From: an uncultured Caldisericota bacterium
GTDB taxonomy: Bacteria; Caldisericota; Caldisericia; Cryosericales; Cryosericaceae
Assembly: GCA_903871855.1 (NCBI GenBank)
Contig: CAIQIK010000016.1
Coordinates: forward strand, 62,001-126,000
Length of the DNA stretch: 64,000 nt
Direction: 5' to 3'
This document shows positions 49,725 to 58,675 of this stretch, piece after piece (the first letter of the stretch is position 1; every line of letters starts with the position of its first letter). The notes beneath the pieces are model-generated. The model made no database searches, was not told the DNA's origin, and was given only the letters and a program-made list of their open reading frames with translations. Position numbers and translations under genes: made by a program.

Positions 49725-50306
49725 CTAGATGACACTCTTAATGAGTTGCAACACGTCGGCAGCATGGTCAAAGATATCCTCCTCGAACACAACCTTGGGG
49801 AAATGCCAACCTCCGTAGAACTCCTCGTACTGCCTGTTTAGACCCTCGAGGTAGTCTCCGCTGATGTTCTCGATGCTGCGGTTGCGTTTGCGGATGTTGG
49901 CAAGCAGCGTCGGGACGTCCCGGCGCAGATATACGAGCAGGTTGGGGTTGGGAAGCCGACGCACCATGAGCTGATAGAGCTTGTCGTACGTATTCCACTC
50001 GTCTAGTGACATAAGTCCGTCGCGCACAAGTGCCTTGGCAAAGATCTCTCGATCCTCATAGATGGAACGGTCAAGGATGGCGGGAACGTCGCTCATCAGG
50101 ACATGATTCAGAATCTGCTCATACCGGAGGGCCAGGAAGCTGATTTGTGTCGCAAATGCCCAACGCCGCATGTCCTGGTAGTAGCTGGGCAGAAACGGGT
50201 TCTCGCCGAACGCCTCGAAGTAGACGGAGAAACCAAACTCACGCGAGATCATCTGAGCAAGCGATGTCTTCCCTGCACCAATGTTTCCTGCGATGACTAA
50301 GTACAT
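49725..50306 (-). CDS. Deoxynucleoside kinase (dGK/dCK family)
   Basis: 193 aa. P-loop GNIGAGKT (7-14), the DRS-type catalytic motif LDRSIYEDREIF and the lid Arg residues in IRKRNRSIE are visible. It phosphorylates deoxynucleosides in salvage; deoxyguanosine or deoxyadenosine is likely, but the sequence does not decide. AAGGGGGAAACC precedes the ATG. It lies divergently from proS. Confidence 0.92.
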   Translation of the reverse strand: MYLVIAGNIGAGKTSLAQMISREFGFSVYFEAFGENPFLPSYYQDMRRWAFATQISFLALRYEQILNHVLMSDVPAILDRSIYEDREIFAKALVRDGLMSLDEWNTYDKLYQLMVRRLPNPNLLVYLRRDVPTLLANIRKRNRSIENISGDYLEGLNRQYEEFYGGWHFPKVVFEEDIFDHAADVLQLIKSVI

Positions 50307-50467
50307 GGTTTCCCCCTTGCCAACTATGTCTGAGAGCAGGCCTGACCACGATCAGAAGTCACGCTCGCTCTTCCCGCAGGCCATTTCGAACACCGGTCTT
50401 CCCTGGTGCTGTCTACTCTGCGCTTCTCGATCACTATGTCCGTTCATACTAGCAGCAATCGACTACC

Positions 50468-50494
50468 TTGCAAAACCGACCTTGCATCTATAAT
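50468..50494 (+). promoter_or_regulatory. Promoter of proS
   Basis: TTGCAA (50468-50473), a 15-nt spacer and perfect TATAAT (50489-50494), plus strand, about 34 nt before the TTG start. No T-box features are seen in the short leader. Confidence 0.55.
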
Positions 50495-50527
50495 GTATAC
50501 GCTTGTCTGTGACATCAGGAGGAAACC

Positions 50528-52243
50528 TTGTATCTCAGCAAAGTCTTCGCACCGCGTCTGCGTGAAGTTCCCCAGGACGCCGATACGATAAGCGGCCAAT
50601 TCATGCTTCGCGCCGGCTTGCTTCGCAAATCGGCTTCCGGCATCTACACCTACCTCAACCTCGGCCTGCGCGTCAAGCAGCACATAGAGGAGATTGTGCG
50701 CCAGGAGATGGACAGCCATGGCGCCCAGGAAATCCTGATGCCCTTGTTGATGCCTGCTGAACCTTGGCAGGCGACCGGCCGTTGGGATCTGTACGGCGAC
50801 GAAATGTTCAAGTTGACGGACCGGAAGGGTCGTTCGTTCTGTCTGGGGCCGACGCACGAGGAGCTGGTCACCTCTGTCGTCGGCAGTGAGCGCCATTCCT
50901 ATAAGGAATTGCCATTCAACCTGTATCACATCACCAACAAGTATCGGGATGAGATTCGCCCTCGGTACGGCCTCATTCGAAGCCGTGAGTTCACGATGAT
51001 GGACGCCTACAGCTTCGATCGTGACGAGGCATGCATTGAGTCCAGCTATGCTCTCATGGTCGAGGCATACAACAACATTTTCCACCGTGTAGGCCTTACG
51101 TTCCGCCCTATTCAGGCGGATTCTGGTGCCATCGGCGGTTCGTCGTCGCACGAGTTCACGGTCCAGGCAGACAACGGAGAGTGTGCTTACGCCGCATGCG
51201 ACAATTGCAGCTACGCAGCCAACCTCGAACTCTCGAAGGCTCGTCCGGCGACGAGCCCTGTGGGCATAACAGATACCCCACCTACTCCAGAAAGCGTGGC
51301 TACGCCCGGCATCCACTCCATCGACGACGTCGCACACTTCTTTGCCATCGATCCAAGCGCCGTCCTCAAGTCCATCCTTTATGTTGCAGACGACAAATCT
51401 TGGCTCCTCGTGCTTCGTGGAGATGACGACATCAACGAGGCCAAGCTCCTGAAGGCCGTGCAAGCCCGCGAGGGCCGGCTGGCGACCGACGAGGAAGTAC
51501 TAAGCGCCCTTGGCGTCCATCCCGGTTCGGTAGGACCCATGCAATCATCAGTACCCCTCATTGTCGACGAGATGGTACGCCGGGACGTCGCCTACACCGT
51601 GGGAGCTGGCAAAGATGGATTCCACACCAGGAATGTCTTCTTTGGGCGGGACTTTGACTCGACCATCGTGGCAGACATCAGGACCGTCCGGGCGGGGGAC
51701 CTTTGCCCAGTGTGCGGCCATCCACTGCATACGGCCACCGGTATCGAGGTCGGTCATACGTTTAAGCTCGGCACGAAATACTCTGTTCCTCTTCATGCCA
51801 ATTTCGTCGATGAAGATGGCAGCGAGAAACCGTACTTCATGGGGTGCTACGGCATCGGCATCGGGCGCACACTGGCCGCCATCATTGAGCAGCATCACGA
51901 CGACAAGGGCATCATCTGGCCGATGTCCGTCGCCCCCTTCCAAGTCGTTGTCGTCCCACTGAATAAGGGTGACGATGCCATCTGGCATGCTGCACTGGAC
52001 CTTTACGAAGGACTCGAGAAGGCTGGGATTGATGTCATTCTTGATGACCGAGGAGAGTCGGCAGGCGTCAAGTTCAACGATGCCGACCTCCTGGGTTTCC
52101 CGATCCAAGTCGTCGTCGGCAATTCTTTCCTCAAGACTGGCAATTTCGAGGTCACTCTCCGCAGCAACAAGGCGGACAGGAAAGCCGCCTCTGCCTCGGA
52201 CGCAGTCGCAGTCATTGTCGATCTGGTGCGAACCACAAAGTAG
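50528..52243 (+). CDS. proS: Prolyl-tRNA synthetase
   Basis: 571 aa, bacterial type. The class II motifs (TYLNLGLRVKQHIE, RPRYGLIRSREFTMMDAYSF, GCYGIGIGRTLAA) flank a YbaK-like editing insertion from about residue 230 to 400 (PGIHSIDDVAHFF; DVAYTVGAGKDGFHTRNVFFGRDF), and the HGTP_anticodon domain follows. The start is TTG with AGGAGG 5 nt upstream; no ATG fits the expected N-terminus better. Confidence 0.96.
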   Translation: MYLSKVFAPRLREVPQDADTISGQFMLRAGLLRKSASGIYTYLNLGLRVKQHIEEIVRQEMDSHGAQEILMPLLMPAEPWQATGRWDLYGDEMFKLTDRKGRSFCLGPTHEELVTSVVGSERHSYKELPFNLYHITNKYRDEIRPRYGLIRSREFTMMDAYSFDRDEACIESSYALMVEAYNNIFHRVGLTFRPIQADSGAIGGSSSHEFTVQADNGECAYAACDNCSYAANLELSKARPATSPVGITDTPPTPESVATPGIHSIDDVAHFFAIDPSAVLKSILYVADDKSWLLVLRGDDDINEAKLLKAVQAREGRLATDEEVLSALGVHPGSVGPMQSSVPLIVDEMVRRDVAYTVGAGKDGFHTRNVFFGRDFDSTIVADIRTVRAGDLCPVCGHPLHTATGIEVGHTFKLGTKYSVPLHANFVDEDGSEKPYFMGCYGIGIGRTLAAIIEQHHDDKGIIWPMSVAPFQVVVVPLNKGDDAIWHAALDLYEGLEKAGIDVILDDRGESAGVKFNDADLLGFPIQVVVGNSFLKTGNFEVTLRSNKADRKAASASDAVAVIVDLVRTTK

Positions 52244-52253
52244 CCCAGGCAAA

Positions 52254-52281
52254 TTGACACCCGGCTGTTCGCCAGTAGAAT
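52254..52281 (+). promoter_or_regulatory. Promoter of small ferredoxin
   Basis: TTGACA (52254-52259), a 16-nt spacer and TAGAAT (52276-52281), plus strand, about 33 nt before the ferredoxin ATG. Confidence 0.75.
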
Positions 52282-52313
52282 GAATAGACAGCATCTATGC
52301 CAAAGGAGGAACC

Positions 52314-52505
52314 ATGAAGGCTTCAATCAATGAGGAGGTTTGCATCGGGTGTGGCGCTTGCGTCGCCCTGTGTGATGCCGTATTCAGACTCAACGATGAG
52401 CTTGGCAAAGCCGAGGTCATCCCAGGTGCAGATTGTGGCGCTGCTGGTTGCTGCAAGGAAGCCGCCGAGTCATGCCCGGTCGCCGCAATCATCATCGAAG
52501 AATAA
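52314..52505 (+). CDS. [4Fe-4S] ferredoxin (Thermotoga type)
   Basis: 63 aa. The cluster ligands are C10, C13 and C16 (CIGCGAC) with C54-Pro; C20 plus one of C41, C46 or C47 could form the disulfide known from the Thermotoga maritima single-cluster ferredoxin, which has the same length and layout. It is a likely electron acceptor for the 2-oxoacid oxidoreductase. AGGAGG lies 4 nt before the ATG. Confidence 0.93.
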   Translation: MKASINEEVCIGCGACVALCDAVFRLNDELGKAEVIPGADCGAAGCCKEAAESCPVAAIIIEE

Positions 52506-52530
52506 TCCGCTACCCAATAAGTTCTGCCAA

Positions 52531-52563
52531 GAAGCCCCATCAGCGATGCACTGACGGGGCTTC
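52531..52563. terminator. Bidirectional terminator between ferredoxin and fabF
   Basis: A 13-bp stem with one mismatch (GAAGCCCCATCAG/CTGACGGGGCTTC) and a 7-nt loop, in the 82-nt gap of convergent genes. The plus-strand tail is TTCATTACC, so T-tract support is weak in either direction. Confidence 0.7.
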
Positions 52564-52587
52564 TTCATTACCAGTCGCTTAGATCTG

Positions 52588-53835
52588 CTATCCTGCTAAG
52601 TACCGCCCTAGAACAATCGAGACGTTGTGACCCCCGAACCCGAACGAATTCTTGAGGACATGCCGGACATCGGATGAACGTGGAACGTTTGGGACACAAT
52701 CCAACGGGCACTCGGGGTCAAACGTCACATAGTTGATAGTGGGATAGATCAGTTTGTTTTTGATGGTCAACATGCAAGCTACAGTCTCTACGGCACCGGC
52801 AGCACCCAAGAGATGGCCGGTCATGGACTTGGTGGAACTCATGGGAACAAGGCCAGCTCTGTTCCCAAAAAGCATCTGCAAAGCAAATGACTCCGTCCGG
52901 TCGTTCGCCGGGGTCGATGTTCCATGTGCATTGACGTAGTCGATGTCGAGTGGAGTGAGCCCCGCGCGCTCAATGGCGGTGCGCATGGCCCGCACGATCT
53001 GTTTCGCCTCAGGATCGGGCGATGTCATATGGTACGCATCCGATGTTACTGCCTGAGACAAGATCTCGCCATAGATGTGCGCCTCCCTGGCAAGCGCATG
53101 GTCGAGCCGTTCCAGAATCAGGATTCCTGCGCCTTCACCCATGACAAATCCGTCGCGTTCCTTGTCGAAAGGTCGGGAAGCATGTTCAGGATCATCATTC
53201 CGCGTAGAAAGCGCGCGCATGTTGGCAAAAGCTCCGATACCGGTCATTGTCACCGCAGCTTCCGACGCCCCCGTCACGATGACGTCTGCGTCGCCTCGCC
53301 GAATAGCCTCAAGAGCCTCCCCCAGCATCTGGGTACCACTCGCGCAGGCGCTGATGACAGAGCTGGTCCCTCCATAGAGCTTGAACCGCTGAGCTATAGT
53401 GGCCGGGATGGAATCCACGAGCATCTTCGGAACAAGAAACGGGGAGAGGCGCGAAGGTCCCTTGACAGCGACCTGCAACACTTCACTTTCAAAGGACGCG
53501 CCACCACCTAAACCGCTCGTGACGTAGACGGCGATTCGTTCCCTGTCCTCGGCCTGCAGATCCAGTCGAGAGTCCAGTATGGCTTCCTGCGTAGCTGCAA
53601 GCGCCAGCTGCTGTACGCGGTCGGTGCGTGCAACGTCACGCTTTTCGAAGTAGTTCTCTGGGTTGAAGCCCCTTACTTCGCCTGCAATACGACAACTGAT
53701 GGCGCTTGCATCGAACCGGGTGATCAACCCCACACCTGAGGCGCCGGCCGCGAGTCCCGCCTCAAACGCAGGGATGTTGTTTCCGATCGGCGACACAACG
53801 CCAAGCCCCGTTATGACGACACGGGTCCGCTCCAT
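52588..53835 (-). CDS. fabF: 3-oxoacyl-ACP synthase II
   Basis: 415 aa. The Cys-His-His triad is C164 (SACASGTQ), His in NAHGTSTPAND and His in KSMTGHLLGAAG. GFGGHNVSIVL closes the protein. It elongates malonyl-ACP adducts in fatty acid synthesis. ATG 53835 has AGGA 5 nt upstream; an ATG ten codons earlier overlaps acpP. It is the last gene of fabD-fabG-acpP-fabF. Confidence 0.96.
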   Translation of the reverse strand: MERTRVVITGLGVVSPIGNNIPAFEAGLAAGASGVGLITRFDASAISCRIAGEVRGFNPENYFEKRDVARTDRVQQLALAATQEAILDSRLDLQAEDRERIAVYVTSGLGGGASFESEVLQVAVKGPSRLSPFLVPKMLVDSIPATIAQRFKLYGGTSSVISACASGTQMLGEALEAIRRGDADVIVTGASEAAVTMTGIGAFANMRALSTRNDDPEHASRPFDKERDGFVMGEGAGILILERLDHALAREAHIYGEILSQAVTSDAYHMTSPDPEAKQIVRAMRTAIERAGLTPLDIDYVNAHGTSTPANDRTESFALQMLFGNRAGLVPMSSTKSMTGHLLGAAGAVETVACMLTIKNKLIYPTINYVTFDPECPLDCVPNVPRSSDVRHVLKNSFGFGGHNVSIVLGRYLAG

Positions 53836-53857
53836 GGAGATCCTGTCTCCTGCAGTG

Positions 53858-54100
53858 TCAGGCAATGTGAGACATCACGTAGTCGACTGTCTGCCCCACG
53901 GACGCAATCTTCTCGATGTCCTCGTCTGGAATAGATGTTCCAAAAGCGTCTTCCAGTGCCATCGTAATGTCGACCAATGCCAGAGAGTCGGCGCCGAGAT
54001 CCTTGACGTATTGAGCATCATCTGTAATGCGAGATTCCTCAACACCCAGTTTTTCCTTGGCAATCTCTGCTACCTTCGAACGGATTTCTTCCTTAGTCAT
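53858..54100 (-). CDS. acpP: Acyl carrier protein
   Basis: 80 aa and acidic. The 4'-phosphopantetheine site is Ser39 in GADSLALVDI. AGGAGG precedes the ATG. It lies 33 nt after fabG and 22 nt before fabF. Confidence 0.97.
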   Translation of the reverse strand: MTKEEIRSKVAEIAKEKLGVEESRITDDAQYVKDLGADSLALVDITMALEDAFGTSIPDEDIEKIASVGQTVDYVMSHIA

Positions 54101-54133
54101 CGTTTCCTCCTGAGAGAAGAATATCCAAGCGCT

Positions 54134-54883
54134 TCAGAGAGACAGTCCCCCGTCAACCGCGAGCACTTGGCCTGTAACGTACGAAGCGTCTTCACTTGCA
54201 AGGAACGCCACAACTTTGGCAACGTCGGCGGGCGTTCCGGCCCGCCTGAGCGGAATACTGGCAAGATACGAGGATACGACCTCGTTGTCAAGCGAGCTCG
54301 TCATGTCTGTCTCCACAAACCCAGGAGCAACGACATTGACGGTGATCCCGCGTGAACCCAGCTCCTTCGCCGCCGTCTTTGCAAGAGCGATGACGCCTGC
54401 CTTGCTCGCCGCATAGTTAGCTTGCCCGGCGTTCCCCCCCAACCCCACTACCGACGAGATCAGCACGATGCACCCGGATTTCTGACGCATCATGTGGCGG
54501 GCAGCCGCCCGAGTGACGTTGAACGCACCGGTCAAATTCGTTCGCAGCACATCATTCCACTTCTCATCCGTCATCCGAACCAGCAGGGCGTCTCGGGTGA
54601 TGCCAGCGTTGCTGACCAGGATGTCAAGTGAACCCGTGAGACCGATACTCCGCGCAACCAGGTTGTCAGCCTGAACGACGTCTCCAACGTCTGCCTGGAC
54701 TGCTTCACAGATCCGACCCATTGCGATGACTGCCGCGACGACTTCATCTGCAGCCACGCGATTCTGATGAAAGTCGATAACGACATTGGCTCCCTGCGCG
54801 GCCAGTTCAAGAGCAATGCCCCTGCCAATGCCCCGTGACCCACCCGTCACCAGGGCCGTTCTTCCTTCCAACATCATTGCCAC
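54134..54883 (-). CDS. fabG: 3-oxoacyl-ACP reductase
   Basis: 249 aa SDR. The cofactor loop is TGGSRGIGRGIALE, then SNAGITRDALLVRM, Ser in ISSVVG, YAASKAGV and NVVAPGFVETDMT. GTG 54883 has GAGG 7 nt upstream; ATG at 54877 or 54874 is possible and closer to the family N-terminus (MLEGRTALVTG). It overlaps the fabD stop. Confidence 0.95.
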   Translation of the reverse strand: MAMMLEGRTALVTGGSRGIGRGIALELAAQGANVVIDFHQNRVAADEVVAAVIAMGRICEAVQADVGDVVQADNLVARSIGLTGSLDILVSNAGITRDALLVRMTDEKWNDVLRTNLTGAFNVTRAAARHMMRQKSGCIVLISSVVGLGGNAGQANYAASKAGVIALAKTAAKELGSRGITVNVVAPGFVETDMTSSLDNEVVSSYLASIPLRRAGTPADVAKVVAFLASEDASYVTGQVLAVDGGLSL

Positions 54884-55773
54884 TGCTCTTCCTCCACGGC
54901 CCTGACGTTTCCTTCAGGAATCGCTTTCCGAGCAAGCGCTGTCAGCACATTCTTGGGTCCCACCTCCAGATATTCGCTCACTTTCATACTCTCGAGCGTC
55001 TCCATCGTACGCATCCACTGTACGGGGCTCTTAAACTGTGCAATAAGGCACTGTTTGATTGTCTCAGGGTCATTTTCTGATGACGCTGCCACATTATTTA
55101 CAACGGGAAAGCGGGGTTGGAAAAATGCGACATCATGGAGGATCACCCCAAATTCGGCAGCACCCTCAGCCATGATGGACGAATGAAAAGGAGCGCTTAC
55201 GCGAAGCTTGATCGCGCGTCCTCTGCCTATTGCCTTCACGGCTCCTATGAGGCGATCCACGGCAGCTATCTCGCCAGACACAACGGTCTGGTCGGCACTG
55301 TTGTAGTTGGCAGCTTCCACGATTCCAGCCTGACGCCCTTCAGCCAGAACACGCTGTAGATCGTTGTCGTCCAATCCTACGACAGCGGCCATCGTACCCG
55401 GCGAACGAGATACAGCCTTTGCCATGATCTCTCCACGATGTCGCACGAGTCGAACACCATCCTCAAACGTGAAGACGCCGGCACAACACAGTGCGCTGAA
55501 CTCCCCGAGACTGTGACCCGCAGCAACATCACAGGCCATGCCCCTGTTCGCAAGTGCTTCGGTCCATGCCATCTCCGTCGCAAAGAGAGCAGGCTGAGTA
55601 TTCTCTGTGCAGGTCAGCGCTGCCTCGTCACCTTCCTCCACGAGACTCCATAGGTTGAAGCCAAGCACGTCGCTTGCCCGTTCAAACAGCCTGCGAGTTA
55701 CCATCGGGTCGATGACTTTCCCGGCCATTCCCACGTATTGCGAACCCTGCCCGGGAAACAGAAATCCGATCAT
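54874..55773 (-). CDS. fabD: Malonyl-CoA:ACP transacylase
   Basis: 299 aa. FPGQGSQYVGM is at the N-terminus, the nucleophile is Ser88 in GHSLGEFSAL, and the partner His is in SAPFHSS. It loads malonyl onto AcpP. AGGAGG precedes the ATG. It heads the fab run; fabH, plsX and a fapR-like regulator are absent from the neighbourhood. Confidence 0.96.
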   Translation of the reverse strand: MIGFLFPGQGSQYVGMAGKVIDPMVTRRLFERASDVLGFNLWSLVEEGDEAALTCTENTQPALFATEMAWTEALANRGMACDVAAGHSLGEFSALCCAGVFTFEDGVRLVRHRGEIMAKAVSRSPGTMAAVVGLDDNDLQRVLAEGRQAGIVEAANYNSADQTVVSGEIAAVDRLIGAVKAIGRGRAIKLRVSAPFHSSIMAEGAAEFGVILHDVAFFQPRFPVVNNVAASSENDPETIKQCLIAQFKSPVQWMRTMETLESMKVSEYLEVGPKNVLTALARKAIPEGNVRAVEEEQWQ

Positions 55774-55832
55774 GACCGTATCCTCCTGTTGCCAACGCTT
55801 ATCGACATCGCCATCGGCTCAAGAAATGGTAA

Positions 55833-55881
55833 GACGGGGTGCAACTGCCCGCGCATCTCTGTGCGGCGCTGCGACCCCGTC
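55833..55881 (-). promoter_or_regulatory. Structured leader or attenuator before fabD
   Basis: Inverted repeat GACGGGGT (55833-55840) / ACCCCGTC (55874-55881) encloses a second hairpin CCGCGCA-TCTC-TGTGCGG (55849-55866). On the minus strand the outer stem is followed by TTACCATTTCTTG, so it might end S1 transcription or control fab expression. No FapR or FabT box was recognised. Confidence 0.4.
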
Positions 55882-55940
55882 AATCTGAACCTATCTGAAA
55901 ATACTGTTCTGAAAAGTACACTTATCGGCCTGGTTGCCAG

Positions 55941-57524
55941 TTAGGCCTCCGCAGGCCCATCTGTCTCCTCATGCCAAGCAACCTCTTCGGCCGACATGGT
56001 CTCAGCTGCAGCGGTCTCGACGTTCTCAATGGCAGTGGCTTCAGTCTCGACGGCCTTGACCTCGACGACTCCAGGTTCAACAGCCTCGGTCTCGACGACT
56101 TCGGTCTCGATGTCCTCAACGGCGGGAGCTTCAGTCGCGACGACTGCAGGCTCGACAAAGCTGCTGCCGGTTGCATTCGTGTCCGAGCCAGTCTCCACTG
56201 GCGGTGCCTCCCGTCCAGGTTCACGCCCAAACAAGCTCTCGTTGCCTTCCACGCTCTTCATGCTCAGTTTGACCTTACGCTCTTCCTTCAGGACCTCGAG
56301 CACACGAACCTTGACAACATCTCCTACTTTCAATACGTCCTCGACCTTGCGAATCTTGTCGTTGGAGATCTGCGAAATGTGCAGGAGGCCGGTGACACCT
56401 TCTGAGAGCTCAATGATTGCTCCAAAGGTCAGAATGCGGATTACCGCTCCCTCGAGGACCATGTTGACAGGATAGTCTTCCTCGATGGTTTCCCACGGAT
56501 GTGGCTTCGTCTGCTTGATGCTCAGGGAAACCTTTCCCGTCTCCGGGTCGACCTTGAGAACCTTCACCTTGACCTTGTCCTTCTTCTGGACGATTTCTTC
56601 GACGGGACGACGGCGACCATACGTCAGCTCTGAGAGATGGACCAACCCTTCGACCCCATATCCGATGTCCACGAACGCACCGAACTCAGCGATACCGTTG
56701 ACAGTGCCCTCATAGATATCTCCCGGTTGGATCTTAGTGAAGAATTCCTTCTTCTGCTTCTGACGAATGACCTGCATCGCTGCACGATGAGAGGCAATAA
56801 TTCGGCGGAGTTTCTTGTCGAACTCGGTGACCTTGACAGGAATGTCCTGACCAACCAGTGAGGGCAGGTTATTGCGGTAGTCGCTGGCGACCTGTGATTG
56901 AGGTAGGAAACAGGGCACACCGATGTCAACAAGCAGACCGCCCTTGATAGCCTTGGTGACTTTGGCAGTGACGATCGTCTGTTCCTCAAAGTACTTCTCG
57001 ACATCAGTCCAGACCTCTTCCTGATCAGCCTTCAGCTTGGAGAGGACTGCCGTTCCTTGTTCATCCTCTTCCTTGACGACGGACACCTTCATCGTTTCGC
57101 CAATGTGCGCGATTTCACCGACAGCTACATCAGTACGCGTCGTCAAGCGGTTGAGTGGAATATAATAGTCTCCCTTTCCGCCGGCATTGACCATGACTCC
57201 GTCACGCTCAAGCTTGACAATGGAGACGTCAATGACATCCCCGCGCCGCAACAAGCGTGGCGCGTACCCGGCCTTGGGTGACAAATCTGAGACAAGGGCC
57301 GCCTCAAGTTCAGACGCCTTGATCTCGTTACCTGCAGCCTCGACCTGCTCGGTCTCGGTTTTGACCTTCTCTGGTGCGGGAGCTTCCTCTAGAATCTTTT
57401 CCTCTGCCACGGGAGCAGCCGGAACTATTGGTTGCCCGACCGTCTCAAGCAGCTTCTTCACTTCAAAGAGTCCGTCCGTTTCACCTGTGGTTTCTGTTGC
57501 AACGTGTTTGTCCATGTCCACCAT
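55941..57524 (-). CDS. rpsA: S1-domain protein (ribosomal protein S1)
   Basis: 527 aa. Four S1 RNA-binding domains lie at about 88-150, 180-255, 270-340 and 355-425; domains 3 and 4 are the most canonical (EFGAFVDIGYGVEGLVHLSEL; FGAIIELSEGVTGLLHISQI). An acidic, Pro/Glu-rich N-terminus (about 85 residues) and an acidic tail of about 100 residues with VETEA-like repeats flank them. S1 delivers mRNA to the 30S subunit; four-domain forms are common outside Proteobacteria. AGAGGGG precedes the ATG, and it has its own promoter. Confidence 0.9.
   Translation of the reverse strand: MVDMDKHVATETTGETDGLFEVKKLLETVGQPIVPAAPVAEEKILEEAPAPEKVKTETEQVEAAGNEIKASELEAALVSDLSPKAGYAPRLLRRGDVIDVSIVKLERDGVMVNAGGKGDYYIPLNRLTTRTDVAVGEIAHIGETMKVSVVKEEDEQGTAVLSKLKADQEEVWTDVEKYFEEQTIVTAKVTKAIKGGLLVDIGVPCFLPQSQVASDYRNNLPSLVGQDIPVKVTEFDKKLRRIIASHRAAMQVIRQKQKKEFFTKIQPGDIYEGTVNGIAEFGAFVDIGYGVEGLVHLSELTYGRRRPVEEIVQKKDKVKVKVLKVDPETGKVSLSIKQTKPHPWETIEEDYPVNMVLEGAVIRILTFGAIIELSEGVTGLLHISQISNDKIRKVEDVLKVGDVVKVRVLEVLKEERKVKLSMKSVEGNESLFGREPGREAPPVETGSDTNATGSSFVEPAVVATEAPAVEDIETEVVETEAVEPGVVEVKAVETEATAIENVETAAAETMSAEEVAWHEETDGPAEA
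56005..56150 (-). repeat. Degenerate repeats coding the S1 acidic tail
   Basis: The DNA for the tail is built of imperfect copies of a short unit (variants of GTCTCGACG and GGCTTCAGT on the plus strand), encoding VETEA, VEVKAVETEA and VETAAAE. Such runs expand and shrink by slippage. Confidence 0.6.
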
Positions 57525-57566
57525 GTTGACCCCTCTAAACTAAGGATGAATGTAAGTCAATCTCTG

Positions 57567-57595
57567 AGTATAAAACCAAAGCAGGCACCTGTCAA
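57567..57595 (-). promoter_or_regulatory. Promoter of the S1 gene
   Basis: TTGACA (57590-57595), a 17-nt spacer and TATACT (57567-57572), minus strand, about 43 nt before the ATG. The remaining gap up to recR holds the perfect palindrome GTCTGGTCCAGAC (57648-57660) and a small hairpin TCACGA/TCGTGA near the recR stop. Confidence 0.75.
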
Positions 57596-57737
57596 ACCCC
57601 CGAAAACCGTATCGCTACCGGTATACCCTAAGATTCATGGAGGCCGAGTCTGGTCCAGACACAGCAAAAAACGCCACAGATCTCTGCATAACGTATGTAG
57701 CTAAACCACAGAACAAGTCACGAAGAATCGTGAGAGT

Positions 57738-58340
57738 TCAGGCTTGGACGTCCGTTCTTTTCTCGAGCGCCTGAGTCAGCGTGAATATGTCAGCAAACTC
57801 CAGGTCACTTCCCTTGGGAATGCCCGTAGCAATGCGGGTGACACGCACTTTCGATGCAGCCAACAACTTCGCAATGTACATCGCAGTGATGTCGCCGTTG
57901 AAGTTGGGATTTGTCGCAATGATGACCTCGTACACATCGTCCGAAGCTATTCGCTCGACAAGGCGGCCGAGCTGCAGTTCTCCCGGTCCCACGCGGGCTA
58001 TGGGGTCGATCCGGCCGTGCAGAACATAATACTGGCCCCGGTAGGCTCCTGTTTTCTCAATGGCAGACAGGTCCCGTATCTCCTCGACAACACACAGGAG
58101 CTTTGCGTCCCGCGACGAATCTTGACACACTTCACAAAGATCGCCTTGAGCGAAATTGCCACACCGTCTGCAGAAAGTGATCTCGCGCTTCGCAGCCATG
58201 AGGGCTTCAGCCAGGGCACGTACATCATCCTCGGGCTGGTCCAGCAGATAAAACACCAGCCTGTCAGCAGCCTTCGGTCCGATGCCAGGCAGATTGCTCA
58301 GCCTAGCGGAAATCTCAATGAAACGCTTGGGCAGAAACAC
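57738..58340 (-). CDS. recR: Recombination protein RecR
   Basis: 200 aa. The HhH motif is LPGIGPKAADRL, the zinc finger CRRCGNFAQGDLCEVC, and the Toprim domain begins LLCVVEEIRDLSAIEKTGAYRGQYYVLHG. It acts with RecO/RecF in gap repair. The start is GTG, 3 nt after ybaB. The dnaX-ybaB-recR order is widely conserved. Confidence 0.96.
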   Translation of the reverse strand: MFLPKRFIEISARLSNLPGIGPKAADRLVFYLLDQPEDDVRALAEALMAAKREITFCRRCGNFAQGDLCEVCQDSSRDAKLLCVVEEIRDLSAIEKTGAYRGQYYVLHGRIDPIARVGPGELQLGRLVERIASDDVYEVIIATNPNFNGDITAMYIAKLLAASKVRVTRIATGIPKGSDLEFADIFTLTQALEKRTDVQA

Positions 58341-58343
58341 CGC

Positions 58344-58655
58344 TTACCCGAGTCCGGGAATGTGGGGCATGCCGGCTGCGACCTTCTTCATAACTTCATC
58401 GGCCTGACGGTCTGCCTCCGTCTGGGCTTCGCGCACAGCAGCGACGACAAGATCGGCAGCCATTTCAGCGTCGGTCAGATCGAAATCCGCTTGGATGCTG
58501 ATGCCGATGAGGTCTTTCTTGCCATTAACGACAGCCGTGACGGCACCTCCCCCGGACGTGGCAGATATCCTGCGATCCAGCAGTTCCTGGTCAGCGCGTG
58601 CCGCATCTTCCTGCATCTTCTGGGCCTGCTTCATCAGATTGTCGACGTTGTACAT
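58344..58655 (-). CDS. ybaB: YbaB/EbfC family nucleoid-associated protein
   Basis: 103 aa. The N-terminal helix (MYNVDNLMKQAQKMQED), ATSGGGAVTAVVNGKKDLIGISI and the helical C-terminus ending PGLG match the family. It is a DNA-binding dimer encoded between dnaX and recR. AGGGGAG precedes the ATG. Confidence 0.95.
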   Translation of the reverse strand: MYNVDNLMKQAQKMQEDAARADQELLDRRISATSGGGAVTAVVNGKKDLIGISIQADFDLTDAEMAADLVVAAVREAQTEADRQADEVMKKVAAGMPHIPGLG

Positions 58656-58675
58656 ATGGCTTCTCCCCTGTGACC

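Noticed and set aside
50444-51463. 339-codon minus-strand open frame
   Set aside because: Antisense of proS, which has clear class II synthetase motifs and a ribosome-binding site.
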